A stretch of DNA of 64,000 nucleotides from Pictodentalium vernedei (lineage: Eukaryota > Mollusca > Scaphopoda > Dentaliida > Dentaliidae), in the NCBI GenBank assembly GCA_031216915.1, contig CM062289.1:21988520-22052519 (forward strand). The letters run 5' to 3'. Position 1 is the stretch's first letter. Each line of letters opens with the position of its first letter. The notes beneath the pieces were generated by a model. That model worked only from the letters and a program-made list of their open reading frames with translations. It was not told where the DNA came from and made no database searches. Both the position numbers and the translations under genes were made by a program. Below, in pieces: positions 1 to 11,964 of this stretch.

Positions 1-1
1 T

Positions 2-808
2 ATATTTAAACTTGCTTCCAGGACGGGGAAAGCAGGTTTCTTGTCCGCTAATACTCTTAACCTGCCTTTCATTAATGCAAGGAATAAATTCGATACGGCA
101 GGACAGGGTATACCGAGAGTTCCTCTGCGTATGGACGACGAGGCGGAAGACTTAGAGCTATCATTACCGTCGTCGGCTTCTATTCCAACCGCGGTGTTGG
201 AAACAGCTATTGCGTCTAACAGAGCCAATTTAGATGCCTTATCTTACGCAGATCACCTTACTAAGGCGTTATCACTGCGCCTTCAAGGGGAAGAGTTTCA
301 GGATATACAATCCTCTTTAAGACTTCTTTCAAGGGCAGTAGCTTATTCCACGTGTAACTCCGCCCTTTCAGTGGCAAATCTGGAGTTGGTTAGACGTGAC
401 GCAGCCCTAGCTACATCCACACTAGTGGATTCTAAGGTGAAGAACTCTCTTAGAGTCGCTTCGGTCTCAGGAGAACTTCTCTTTGACGGCAAGCTTTCCG
501 CTATTTATGATAAAATTAAAAAGAAAGCTAATGATTCTCTGTTGTTCAGATCGGCTCCTAAAAAGTCGGATACAGCAGACAGGAATAAGACAGGCACTTC
601 TGGGTCTAATGCGCCCAAGAGAGGTACCTATAGAGGTTCCGGTGCGTCCTCTTGGTCTTATTCGAGAGACCGTCAGGATAGCGACTCTCGTTCGGGACGT
701 CCTTCAGGCCGGGACAATCGGTCGGACGCCCCGAGGTCGACGAGGCGAGGTGCGGGTCGTGGAAGACGTGGTTTCTCCTACCGCAGGCCTCGCAGGTCCA
801 GGAGGTGA
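2..808 (+). CDS. DIRS gag-like protein, C-terminal part (5' truncated by window edge)
   Basis: The frame is open from base 2, so no start codon is visible; the first in-window TTG is not a credible start. The N-terminal two thirds is a helical, Leu/Ser-rich capsid-like region without recognisable enzyme motifs. The last 75 or so residues are a basic Arg/Ser/Gly tail (repeated SRSGR, RSTRRGAGRGRR type runs), as expected for nucleic-acid binding in DIRS gag proteins, which lack obligatory zinc knuckles. It ends with TGA at 806-808 and overlaps the next ORF, which is read in another frame. Its identity rests on position immediately upstream of a DIRS RT and on composition, not on a diagnostic motif. 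Confidence 0.6.
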   Translation: MFKLASRTGKAGFLSANTLNLPFINARNKFDTAGQGIPRVPLRMDDEAEDLELSLPSSASIPTAVLETAIASNRANLDALSYADHLTKALSLRLQGEEFQDIQSSLRLLSRAVAYSTCNSALSVANLELVRRDAALATSTLVDSKVKNSLRVASVSGELLFDGKLSAIYDKIKKKANDSLLFRSAPKKSDTADRNKTGTSGSNAPKRGTYRGSGASSWSYSRDRQDSDSRSGRPSGRDNRSDAPRSTRRGAGRGRRGFSYRRPRRSRR

Positions 809-2794
809 TGGCTTAAACCTCTATCGCGTTCCGGTTGGCGGAAGGTTGTCGAGTTTTTCACAAGAGTGGGCGTCGATTACGGACGACCCTTGGGTGAGAG
901 GAGTGACTTCGGAAGGTCTAAAGATATCCTTCAAACGAAAGCCTCCATTAACTCGAAGTCCAAAGTGGGCTCATCTTCCGTCAAATCCACAGAAAAGAGA
1001 CGCTCTGTTATCAGAGGTGCAGTCTCTTTTAATGAAGAACGCGGTAGAGGTCGTAGAAAACCAGGAATCTCTGGGATTCTACAGCCATCTGTTTCTGGTT
1101 CCGAAACCAGACGGCTCGTTCCGTCCAGTCATAGATTTGAGCTGGATAAACAAGCTGATCGTCGCTCCGAAGTTTTATATGGAGACGATTCGATCGGTCA
1201 GAGCGAGTATTCGGGTGAACGATTATGCAACGAGCATAGATCTCAAAGATGCGTACTTTCACGTCATGGTACATCCGACATTCCGAAAGTATCTACGCTT
1301 CGCAGTCCTAGGAGTGGTGTATCAGTTCCGGGCCATGTGCTTCGGATTGAATCTAGCACCCTGGGCTTTCACTCGGGTAATGAACTCGGTAATGATCTAC
1401 TTCCGAGCTCATTCGTCTGCGGTAACGTCGGCCTACCTGGACGACATTCTTAGAGGTACGGCAACGAGTTAACGCTTCAGAACGATGTTCAGAATCTTCT
1501 TCTATTGCTCCGACGTCTCGGTTTTATAGTAAACGAGAAGTCGGATCTGGTGCCGTCCAAGTCATTCACTCATCTGGGAATGAGCTTCGAGACGCACAAC
1601 AATCTCGTTCGTCCGTCGTTAACCAGAGCGAAATTAGTCAGTTGTTACGCTTGCTATTGTCTGCACGCAGACAAAGTCACGGCGAGAGAATTTATGAGAC
1701 TGATAGGTCTGTGCGGAGCCGCCGCGGATCTCATTCCGATGGGGCGGCTACGCACACGTCCTCTTCAAATTTTCCTGACTCAGAATTGGAGTGTGAAAAT
1801 TCATTCGCTCGATGTAGACGTTCTCTTGTCAGATCAAGTGAAACAAGAGATTCAGACTTGGGCAAACATTCAGTGGTTAACTCAGGGAGTTCCACTGCAG
1901 TTGCCGGATCCGAGTTTTACCGTTATGACGGATGCCAGTCAAACAGGTTGGGGTGCATCATTAATCCCAACGGATTCGAGATGCCAGGGTCTTTGGGATC
2001 CGCAATTCCTGTGCAAGCACATAAACATCAAGGAAATGATGTCAATTTGGCTTGCGTTACGTCACTGGATGGACATTATTCACGATGCTCATGTCCAAAT
2101 CCTATCCGACAATACGACAGTAGTGGCGTATATACGGAATCAGGGAGGCACTCATTCAGTTCCGTTGTTCAATCTAACGGAAAGAATCCTTCTGTTTGCG
2201 TTAGAACATCACGTTCTTCTTTCGGTCCGTCACATACCGGGTCGTCTGAATGTGCTAGCAGACTCCCTTTCACGAAAGGGTCGCTTGTTGCCGTCGGAGT
2301 GGACTCTCAACAAACAAGTATTCAATCAGATTTGCTACCAATGGGAACGGCCAATGATAGACTTATTTGCGACACATCTCAACAATCAGTTGCAGACGTA
2401 TGTGTCTCCGTGTCCGGATCCAAGAGCATTTGCAGTAGACGCTCTGTCGATCCCTTGGGACGGAATGATAGGATATGCGTATCCTCCAGCGCCGTTAATT
2501 CAACAAGTATTGCTAAAGATAAAACAATCTCAATGCAAGATTCTGTTGGTAGCATCTCTGTCGCCACAGAGACCGTGGATAAATCTACTCAGGTGTCTGT
2601 TGTGGGACCTACCGCGGAAGCTTCCTCCACGAGAGGATCTTCTTTCGCAGGGGAAATCGCGCCAACTCCATCACAACCCGCAAGGTCTCAACCTTCACGT
2701 TTTTCCGTTGTGCGGTCCTTCTTGCATGGCAAGCACTTTACAGGACGAGCAGTGGACGCGATTTCTAACTGTAGGAGGACCTCCTCTTCGCTAA
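798..2794 (+). pseudogene. DIRS reverse transcriptase / RNase H / methyltransferase-like polyprotein, frameshifted
   Basis: The RT part is read in frame 3. It shows the FLVPKPDGSFRPVIDLS motif, the first catalytic Asp in SIDLKDAYFH, the GLNLAPWAFTRVM motif, and YLDD at 1434-1445. The frame then breaks within 1450-1465 and continues in frame 2. That part shows an RNase H-like segment (TDASQTGWGA, then SDNTTVVAYI and ADSLSR) and a C-terminal segment beginning IDLFATHLNN with DPRAFAVDALS, typical of the adenine-methyltransferase-like domain of DIRS elements. It stops at 2792-2794. The open frame reaches back to an ATG at 483 overlapping gag, but domain sequence starts at about 820. In the family this protein copies the RNA template into DNA. 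Here the break immediately after the YLDD box removes a single functional product. Confidence 0.85.
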
Positions 2795-3750
2795 ACTATT
2801 CGGCTAAGTGGAAGGTTTTTCGTCGTTGGTGTAGGGATCATTCTGTAGATATATTTGATCCCTCTATACCAGACATTGCAAACTTTCTAGTATACTTGTT
2901 TGACGAAATCAAACTGCAGCCTGTTACTATAAAGGGTTATAGATCTATGTTATCTGATACCTATGCACATCATGATAGTTTACAAATTGGATCTAATGTC
3001 TCTTTATCGAAGTTGGTTAGAAACTTTTCGATAAATAGACCCAGAACTCTTAGATTAATTCCTAAGTGGAATTTAGCTTGGGTTCTCCTTAAATTGAAGG
3101 AAAAGCCATTTGAACCTCTTGGGACAGTAGATTTCAAATTCTTATCTTATAAGACAGCTTTTCTCTTAGCTTTCTCTTCTGCCAGAAGAGTCAGTGAGCT
3201 TCATGCACTATCGGTGGATGATTCTCATTATCGTAGTGTTGGGAACACTATCACCTTCACTACTAATGTGGGTTTTTTAGCTAAGAATCAGGCTCCTAAT
3301 AAATATCCGGAACCTATTGTTATTAAGGCTCTTCCGTCTTCAGACGGGCGTAGGCCTTTACTCTGTCCTGTTAGAGCACTACGTATCTATAAACAGAGAT
3401 CTCAGTTTATCAGAAAGGGACGAAAACGTTTCTTTCTGTCTTTGGTGCCTAATAGAAAGGACATTTCAGTCCATTCTATTGCTAGATGGATTCAGTTAAC
3501 TATCCGTACTGCTTATGAAGATTTATCTTCTTCTCAGCAGTCTGTGCTTTAGATTTCTGCTCATGAAGTAAGAGCTCTTTCTACTTCCTGGGCTTATGCT
3601 AATAGTGTTGCTATTACAGATTTAATGAAGGCTGCTTATTGGTCTCAGCCATCCACATTTACGAATTTTTATCTCAGAAATATTGAGTCCATTTCTGGAG
3701 ACCTGCATTGTTTAGGTCCGTTATCTGTTGCTCAGAATGTCGTCCACTAA
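2646..3750 (+). pseudogene. DIRS tyrosine recombinase, interrupted by a stop
   Basis: Frame 1 overlaps the end of the RT ORF by about 150 nt, a usual DIRS arrangement, so the start is approximate. The N-terminal core-binding region (SAKWKVFRRWC ... VTIKGYRSMLSD) precedes the catalytic domain. The first catalytic Arg lies in FSSARRVSELHAL (about 3178-3210). An in-frame TAG at 3550-3552 cuts the protein just before HEVR (3562-3573, the His-x-x-Arg pair) and the likely nucleophile Tyr of NFYLRN (codon 3670-3672). All residues after the first Arg are therefore lost. The frame ends at 3748-3750. In DIRS elements this enzyme integrates a circular DNA intermediate without target-site duplication. 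Confidence 0.85.
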
Positions 3751-4343
3751 ACAGTTGCAACTATAGTTATGCAGGCTTTCTGTTCTGGCAGTGACTCCGT
3801 CCGGCTGCCCTCTTCGCTCTGGGCTATTTGACCAAGGGGAAGGGGGGGGGGGGGGCGGGTGTTCCCTTAGGTCACCTGCTTTATAGTGAAAAGCAAGGGA
3901 ATGCCTCCTCCAAGTCAGTATTTCTGAGTCGCTTCCGGGATGGTTTTAAAGTGTAATATTAATGTTTAAATTCATTCATGTCTTATTTTTAAAGTGTAGC
4001 TCGGTGTGAAGCATTTGTATATGTCAAGTGTCAAACGGGCTTTAATATACAATACTCGGACACTTTTAAATGATTATAAAGAGTCTCAATTCTCTGGACT
4101 ACTTTATTTATTGGCTTGCTTTAAAAATAATTAGTATAAGGGTTATACTGGATGTTAATAGAGAACATGAATGTTATTGTGCTCAATTATTAAGGGTAGT
4201 GTATCTTTCTAATTTAATATTAAATAAGAAAGATACATGTAAAGCCTAATACTCCTTTTCTCCTTAAGGGGTTACCTCTTTACTATATAGTTGAGCTTAT
4301 TGGATTTTCCTCTATGTCCTAGGCCCTTCAGCCTGTTTACTAT
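3751..4343 (+). other. DIRS 3' non-coding region
   Basis: There is no gene here. The region holds a G14 tract at 3842-3855 and an AT-rich segment with a short hairpin around 4199-4236. It lies between the recombinase stop and the inverted-repeat end and is taken as part of the DIRS element. Confidence 0.5.
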
Positions 4344-4735
4344 TCAGCTAAGTCTGGGTCATTGGTACAGTATAAAAATGTTAAAAAATTTATAGTAATT
4401 TATATATTTTTTATACTTACCAATGACCCAGACGGGGATGGCCCTCCCTGGAGTTGGGAACTCTTGCCTTCCCGCTGAGTACATAGCGCTGACCAGGCAC
4501 TGCCAGTAAGAATGATAATTGGCGCCAATTTCGGGACGACTGCGTCACTGCGCATGCGCAGTAGAGGCGTACTATGGAGGTCCTTTAGGACATGATTTCT
4601 TTTTGTTTTGGATGCAAATTTTGGGGATTGGGGGGCAAAATTTGTGTTTGGCCCTGGTTTTGTTGGAGTTAGCACCAGCTAAGTCTGGGTCATTGGTAAG
4701 TATAAAAAATATATAAATTACTATAAATTTTTTAA
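4344..4735 (+). repeat. DIRS right terminal region: internal complementary region plus inverted terminal repeat
   Basis: Bases 4381-4433 and 4683-4735 are perfect reverse complements over 53 bp. A shorter direct repeat (CAGCTAAGTCTGGGTCATTG) begins at about 4344 and again at 4676. DIRS elements end in an inverted terminal repeat preceded by a short internal region complementary to the element ends, which fits this layout. The repeat also carries two perfect palindromes, AATTGGCGCCAATT at 4517-4530 and ACTGCGCATGCGCAGT at 4547-4562. The left repeat is outside the window, so the assignment cannot be closed here. A foldback MITE inserted in the DIRS tail is the alternative. Confidence 0.55.
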
Positions 4736-4815
4736 CTTTTGTAATTACTTTGTTGTAGTTGTTCTTTTTTATGAAGTTTTTGTAACAAATTGAAATGGAC
4801 TGTTATAAAAATTGG

Positions 4816-5130
4816 AAAAATAAATTTGTGTTGAAAATCTTCAATGACGATTTTGAAAGGAATGGTTTCACGCGCCGAAGGCACGCAGGGACAGTATGGG
4901 GAACAAACCCCTTTCGACCCTAAATGACTGTAGATGATCAATTCTCACATGTCTAGGCGTGTTGAAGGAGGAACGGGCTCAGGTACTCGGCAGGTGCCAA
5001 CGGTTGCAGTGGGATGGTCTCTGTGGCTGATGTCGGTTGAACCCTCGGGTGAGGACCAGTGTGAGAGGTTGGGTCCTCTCACAAAGGTACTACCTCTCCC
5101 AATGACGATTTTCAACACAAATTTATTTTT
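4816..5130. mobile_element. MITE with 24-bp perfect terminal inverted repeats
   Basis: The segments 4816-4839 and 5107-5130 are exact reverse complements over 24 bp (AAAAATAAATTTGTGTTGAA and onward). They enclose about 270 bp without coding potential. I do not recognise the superfamily, and the target-site duplication is unclear because of A/T runs at both ends. Confidence 0.55.
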
Positions 5131-5518
5131 ATAGTCCTGTCTGTCACATTTCAGGTATGTATGAAATTGTTTATTCAATAATCCTAATCTTTTCACAGGG
5201 GTCTTATAAAAACATCTCAATCATTAATGAGTTATGTAACTGAATAGCAATTGAAACCCAATTAAGAGCTTTTAATACTTTTAATTCTGTTAGTATAACC
5301 ACAATGGATTTTCCAATTCCAGAACAGGTAAAGAGTTTTTGTCATTTTTTCAGTCTTCAAAGGAGCGGTCTCTCAAGACTGGTCCATTATGGCATAAAAA
5401 TACAAGTTGGTACCAGGTCACAGTGGTCTCTCAAGACAGGTGGTCTCCCATAGCAGGTCCATTATAGAGTAAAACCAATCAGTGCCTGACAGATGTGGTC
5501 TCTCAAGACAGGTTTTAC
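5131..5518. repeat. Non-coding; right part of a pogo-like MITE
   Basis: There is no gene. From about 5343 the phrase GGTCTCTCAAGACAGGT recurs three times and the block ends GGTTTTACTGTA. Read on the other strand this is TACAGTAAAACC, the usual start of pogo/Tigger-type terminal repeats next to a TA target. The left end is not resolved. Confidence 0.35.
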
Positions 5519-6903
5519 TGTAATATGCAAATTCAGCAACTGGAAAAATATTATTTTTCTAAAAATTTCAACGAAACCTAATCATGAGACCTCTCCGTGG
5601 AACGAGCTCTTCGAGCTCGTTCCAATGAGGGGTCACATGATATAGTTTGGTTGAAATTTTTAGCTCAACTTGACAAAGTCAAGCTGAGCTATTGCCATCA
5701 CTTCTCGTCCGTCGGCGCACGTACGTACGTTAGTACGTTAGTACGTACGTCCACAATTTCCTTTGGCTCACCTCACAGGTCGCATTTATGATCAGATTAC
5801 TTTGAAACTTGGTATGCTTGTTTGAGGTGACCTCTAGATGGGAGCTATCGATTTTCTTCAATTTCCGTCAAAAAATGTTGCCGCGGCCAAAGTTCTTAGA
5901 ACTTAATTTAGTCAAACCACAATATTTCCCTTTGGCACACCCTACAGGGCACATTTATGATTTGATTGCTTTGAAACCTGGTATGCTTATTTAGGGTGAC
6001 CTCTAGATGGGAGCTATCGATTTTCTTCAATTTCTGTCAAAAAATGTTGCCGCGGCCAACGTTCTTAGAACTTAGTTTAGTCAGAAGACTCAATATTTCC
6101 CTTTGGCACACCCTACAGGGTACATTTATGATCGGATTGCTTTGAAACCTGGCATGCTTGTTTGGGGTGACCTCTAGATGGGAGCTATCGATTTTCTTCA
6201 ATTTCCGTCAAAAAATGTTGCCGCGGCCAACGTTCTTAGAACTTAGTTTAGTCAGAAGACTCAATATTTCCCTTTGGCACACCCTACAGGGCACATTTAT
6301 GATCGGATTGCTTTGAAACCTGGCATGCTTGTTTGGGGTGACCTCTAGATGGGAGCTATCGATTTTCTTCAATTTCCATCAAAAAATGTTACCGCAGCCA
6401 ACATTCTTAGAACTTAGTTTAGTCAGACCACAAGATTTCCCTTTGGCTCACCCTACAGGGCACATTTATGATTAGATTGCTTTGAAATCTGGTATGCTTA
6501 TTTACGGTGACCTCTAGATGGGAGCTATCGATTTTCTTCCATTTCCGTCAAAAAATGTTGCCACGGCCAACGTTCTTAGAATTAAGTCTAGTCAGACCAC
6601 AATATTTCCCTTTTGTACACCCTACAGGGCACATTTATTATCGGATTGCTTTGAAACCTGACATGCTTGTTTGGGGAGGCCTCTAGATGGGAGCTATCGA
6701 TTTTCTTCGGTTTCTGTCAAAAAAATGTTGCCACTGGCAAAAAAAATAACATTGGTACCAATGATCTTCAATTTTGCCATTTCATTTATAACTTACGAAG
6801 TTCAAGTTTGTCAAGTTGAGCTACAGTGTCATTAACACTTTCATTAAAAAATTATATTTAAAATAATACATTTTGATATCATCTGTGTTGGGTAAAGGGT
6901 TAA
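5519..6903. mobile_element. Palindromic TTAA MITE, subfamily B, split by a tandem-repeat element
   Basis: Bases 5519-5660 carry the subfamily B body with the central palindrome GGAACGAGCTCTTCGAGCTC. Bases 6845-6903 carry its right end, finishing GGGTAAAGGGTTAA. The two halves are separated by the element at 5662-6844, so the MITE is the older insertion. The left terminus is missing. Confidence 0.7.
5662..6844 (+). mobile_element. Tandem-repeat (pearl-like) element, family 1a
   Basis: It begins after a T-run with AGCTCAACTTGACAAAGTC, which folds back on the following AGCTGAGCT. It contains about six monomers of 169-171 bp, measured between successive CCTCTAGATGGGAGC phrases, and a short GTACGT microsatellite near the start. 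It ends with TCAAGTTGAGCT (inverted copy of the start) and a terminal hairpin AGTGTCATTAACACT at 6825-6839. It has no coding capacity. The architecture resembles bivalve pearl elements, thought to be non-autonomous Helitron relatives; that link is inferred. Confidence 0.65.
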
Positions 6904-7899
6904 GGGTCAGACGGAAGTTTGAGTAAATTTTAAAAGTAACTAAATAAATATTTAAAATACAAAGTAAATTCTTGAAGGCAAAATTTCTTGTCATTATGGT
7001 GCAGGATTTCAATAATCATATTCAGTTCTGTTTGCATGTGTTAATCTCATTGGCTGACAAATAGAAATTGTAATTTGCAATAACAATTTATTGTCCTCAA
7101 GTTTCAAGAATGACATGATCAGTGGAAACATGATCAGTGGAAACCTGAGATTGTATACAATCAAAATGTTCATGTTGAATACCCCTCAATTTATAGCCAA
7201 TGAATAAGTTTTTAAAAATGGGTTTTCCACCTTGTTTGTCCACCTGTTCTTCGACTGAAATGATTATGTGAATATTTGAATATCCTTTCGTAGAAGGTAT
7301 TTGAATATCAGTGCACATGTAAAATAAACTTGCTGTTTGTGAGCATGTAAATGTGTATCTATGTGATTCAGTTTGTAAATTTTATTGAACTTGCTGTCAG
7401 TCCTTTGATTTTGAGGTGTGCTGTGGCGCATGCACATTTCAAAACCAGTGAACAGTTAAGAGCACATCTCGAAAATTCTGCTTAAGTCAATGTATTAATT
7501 TCTTCCACATTGCATAAAACGTCAAATGGTTACATTATTAACACTTCACAAATTTGCCGAGAGACGATCCCTCAACTGTGTACATTGATCCAAAAACATT
7601 AAAGCATCACTAACCCCTTTGTTGGCTTTGGAGAGAGTGTCAGTGTGTGTATCGCACATGCATATTGTACAACAGTACATTTTACATGTGGGAAGAATTA
7701 CTATGTCAATTTCATTTTTCTTCTGCATCAGATTCATTTAACTGACATATTTATGTTGCATTGTATTAGTCCAAACCGGTCATCATCTCATGTTTAATCT
7801 GAATAGTAATTGACATGTTCATATTTCAACAATATTAATTTAAATTATAATTAAATAGCATAATACATGATGCCGAAGATGTTCGATTGTGTTTTTTGT
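6904..7899. other. Non-coding interval
   Basis: AT-rich sequence. I see only a short direct repeat (ATGATCAGTGGAAAC, twice near 7114-7145) and no gene, splice-flanked exon or transposon end. Confidence 0.4.
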
Positions 7900-10868
7900 T
7901 AATTTGATTCAATAATGGTATACATCATCTATAGGAAGGGGTGTGGGAGGGAAGACAGATTCAAGTTCGTTCAAATCGCGCTCCTCGGTTAATATTTGCG
8001 CTCCCTATGGGAATTTTAACTTAGTGCAATATGAGGAAATTTCTTTGCACATCTTCTTCAGATCCACCAGTCAGAATCCTTTAACATTTGGTATACGTCA
8101 TCTCTGGAGGGTGGGGGGGGGGGGGGGGGGTGGGTTAGGGGGGGTGCAGATTCAAGTTTGTTCAAATCAGGTCCCTGGGTTGAACATTTTTTGGTCTGTT
8201 TGGAATTTAGAAATGTTTTCAATTTTTTATGCGTTTTGTTAAATTTTGAGACGAAAAACAAAAAAATTTTAGCCTGGAAATTTGAGTCTGGTTCCGACTT
8301 GTTTTTTAAATCTTCTTCATTAGACCCTGTAGTCAGAATGCTTTCATATTTGGTAGACAACATCTCTAGGCTGGTTAGAGTCAAGTTTGTTCAATTTTAG
8401 TCCCTGGGTTGATATTTTGGCTCCATATGGGAGCTGGAATTTTAACTTAGTGCAATATAAGGAAATTTCTTTAAAATTGGGCTCCTTGGTTAATATTAGC
8501 GCTCCCTATGGGAGCACAAATTTTAACATAGTGCAATATGAGGGAAATTTCTTTAAAAATCTTTTTCTTCAGATCCACCAGTCAGAATCCTTTAACATTT
8601 GGTTAACATCAGATTCCTTTCATATTTTGTATACAACATCTTTAGGTGGGTCAGATTCAAGTTTTTAGCTCAACTTTGGCGACGCCAAAGTTGAGCTTTT
8701 GTCGTGGCCCGTCGTCCGTCTGTCCGTACGTCAGCAATTGGATACGGCTCGGGCTAGAGGCCGTATTTATGAACCGACCTTTACGAAACTTCTTGGGTAC
8801 CTTTGTTATGACAGTGGGACGAGAACGAGTGTTTTTGGGTGCGGTCCAAAATTCAAGATGGCTGCCAGCCACCATTTTGTACCGACGATGCAGAAATCTG
8901 TTTTTTGTACAGAACTTCCATATGAAAGCTCTGATTTGAATAATTTTTTGTATGAACGTTTAGTACCATGGGATACATCACATACAATACAGGTTTTTTT
9001 CTCGTGCGTAAATTGTGCAAACTAGACTAATTTTGATGTTTTTTGGTGTTACTTTCAGCACTGTAAGTGCAAATGCCAATACGGCTCGGGCTAGAGGCCG
9101 TATTTATGAACCGATCTTTACGAAACTTCTTGGGTACCTTTGCTATCACCGTGGGACGAGAACGAGTGTTTTGGAGTCAGGTCCGAAATTCAAGATGGCC
9201 GATGGCAGCCATTTTGTACAAAATTAGGTGCAATCAGATTTTTGCACAGAACTTCCATATGAAAGCACTGATTTGAATAATTTTTTGTGTGAATGTTTAG
9301 TACCATGGGATACATCACATATAATACGGGTTTTCTTCTCGTGCAGAAATTATGCAAATTAGATTAACTTTGATTTTTTCAGTGCGACTTACACACAGTA
9401 AGTACACATGTCAATACGGCTCAGACTAGAGTCTGTATTTATGAACTGATCTTCACGAAATGTCTTGGGTACCTTTGTTATCACCTTGGGACGAGAACGA
9501 GTGTTTCTGGGTGCGGTCTAAATTTCAAGATGGCTGCCAGTGGCCATTTTGTACCGAAATTAGGTCTAATCAGTTTTTTGTACACAACTTCTATACAGCT
9601 CAGACTAGAGGCCATATTTATGAACCAATCTTTACGAAACTTCTTGGGTACAATTGTTATCACCGTGGGATGAGAGCGAGTGTTTTGGGGTCTGGTCCGA
9701 AATTCAAGATGGCCACCAGCAGCCATTTTGTACCAAAATTAGTGCAATCAGTCTTTTGTACAGAACTTCTGTATGAAAGTTCTGATTTGAATAAATTTTT
9801 GTATGAATGTTTAGTAACATGGAATACTTCACATATTGTAAGGGTTTTTTTTTTCGTGCAGAAATTATGCCAATTAGATGAACTTTGATTTATTCAGTGC
9901 TACTTACACAATGTAAGCACACATGTCAATACGGCTCAGGGTAGAGGCTGTATTTATGAACCGATCTTTACAAAACTTCTTGGGTACCTTTGTTATCACC
10001 TTGGGATGAGAATGAGTGTTTTGGGGTATGGTCCAAAATTCAAGATGGCTGCCAGTGGCCATTTTGTACCAAAATTAGGTCCAATCAGTTTTTTGTCACA
10101 AGTTCTATACAGCTCGTATTTATGAACTGATCTTCACAAAACTTCTTGGGTACCTTTGTTTTCACCTTGGGACAGGAACGATTGTGTTTTGGGGTGCCTT
10201 TGTTATCACTGTGCTATGAGAACAAATATTTTGGGGTTCAGTCAGACCCACTCTGGGACTCAAAAGATTTTTTTCTAGTTTAGCATCTAACTGTCACCCA
10301 CCTTTACAATACTTTACCTATACATTTGTTACAGGCAACGGTCAGTATTTATGTACAGACCGTTACAATACTTTATATGTACCTTTGTTATCAGGTCTTT
10401 ACCTAGATGTTTGTCATTGCTGTGTCACATACTATACATGTACATGTCTTTGTCTTGACAAGTTGAGCTACAGTGTCATTGACACTTTCATTTCAAATTG
10501 GGTCCCTGGGTTAATATTTTGGCTCCCTATTTGAGCCCAAATTTTAACTTAGTGCAAAATGAGGAAATTTCTTGAAAAATTTTATTCTTCAGATTCACCA
10601 GTCAGATTTCTTTCGCATTTGGTATATGACATCTCAAGGGGGATCAGATTCAAGTTTGTTCAATTTGAGTCCCTGGTGTGGGGGGTGGGGGGCATGTTAG
10701 GTTCAGGTTTGTTCAAATCCATTCCTTGGTGTTTTTCCATCAAATTTGCCTCTCATGACTTCATTCCTTTGTAGAGTTGATGAACCATGTATAACTGAAT
10801 GTGACCCCAAATACTTCTTTCAACCACTTTGGCAGGTGAGCGATTAAAGCCCCTTCGGGCCTCTTGTT
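7900..10868 (+). mobile_element. Tandem-repeat element, family 3, split by a family 1b element
   Basis: Monomers of about 170-180 bp (CAGATCCACCAGTCAGAATC ... GGTATACGTCATCTC ... TTAGTGCAATATGAGG) occupy 7940-8665 and 10494-10800. The 3' end at 10835-10868 has GGTGAGCGATTAAAG and the terminal hairpin AGCCCCTTCGGGCCT followed by TTG and a T-rich stretch. It is the same family as 52835-54860. The 5' end is not found; the element starts mid-monomer near 7900. Confidence 0.6.
8667..10490 (+). mobile_element. Tandem-repeat element, family 1b, nested in family 3
   Basis: The 5' hairpin is AGCTCAACTTTGGCGACGCC with its return strand GGCGTCGCC-like arm ending TTGAGCT. Monomers are about 330-340 bp plus shorter ones, each with CGTATTTATGAACCGATC, GAAACTTCTTGGGTACC and AAGATGGCTGCC. 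The 3' end is GACAAGTTGAGCT followed by the hairpin AGTGTCATTGACACT (10472-10486), the same 3' end as family 1a with a different body. The surrounding family 3 monomer resumes on the right. Confidence 0.65.
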
Positions 10869-10913
10869 TATTTAATGTTCACTTTGTTGTTTTTTTTCAA
10901 ATTTGAATTTTAG

Positions 10914-11716
<803 letters not shown>

Positions 11717-11964
11717 TTAACCCTTTATCCAACAAATCGCCCACATCCACCTGCGTAATATGCAAATTCAGCAGTTGAAAAAATATTATTTTTCAAAAAA
11801 TTTCAACAAAACCATATCATGTGACCCCTCGTTGGAATGAGCTTGTCGAGCTCATTGCAACGAGGGTCACATGATATGGTTTTGTTGAAATTTTTTAAAA
11901 AAATTTAAAAAATGATATTTAAAATAATAAACTTTGATATCGTCTGCGTTGGGTAAAGGGTTAA
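11717..11964. mobile_element. Palindromic TTAA MITE, subfamily B, complete
   Basis: It runs from TTAACCCTTTATCC to GGGTAAAGGGTTAA, with TTAA at both ends. The body has TATGCAAATTCAGCAGTTG and a central hairpin around GTTGGAATGAGCTTGTCGAG whose arms extend into ATATCATGTGACCCC and its complement. TTAA target sites plus termini starting CCC suggest mobilisation by a piggyBac-type transposase (inference). Confidence 0.75.

Larger units (their letters stand above)
1..4735 (+). mobile_element. DIRS-like tyrosine-recombinase retrotransposon, 3' portion, decayed
   Basis: The order is gag-like tail, reverse transcriptase, RNase H, methyltransferase-like domain, then tyrosine recombinase. The ORFs overlap in different frames and are followed by a non-coding tail with inverted repeats. 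This is the DIRS1 arrangement, and an integrase gene of the LTR type is absent. The left end lies outside the window, since the gag frame is open to base 2. The right end is placed at about 4735, where a 53-bp inverted repeat stops. At least one frameshift (about 1450-1465) and one in-frame stop (3550) show that the copy is dead. The family assignment is secure from the recombinase plus RT pairing; the exact right boundary is inferred. Confidence 0.85.

Noticed and set aside
866-1453. Frame of 195 codons overlapping the DIRS RT
   Set aside because: Its Arg/Ser-rich translation is the out-of-frame shadow of the RT frame, which has clear RT motifs.
1642-2640. Long upstream part of the tyrosine recombinase frame as its own protein domain
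   Set aside because: Up to about 2640 the frame only overlaps the RNase H/methyltransferase-like frame and gives Ser-rich nonsense. The recombinase starts later.
5662-6844. CRISPR-like array
   Set aside because: Repeats are contiguous 170-bp monomers without short identical repeats and unique spacers, and the genome is eukaryotic.
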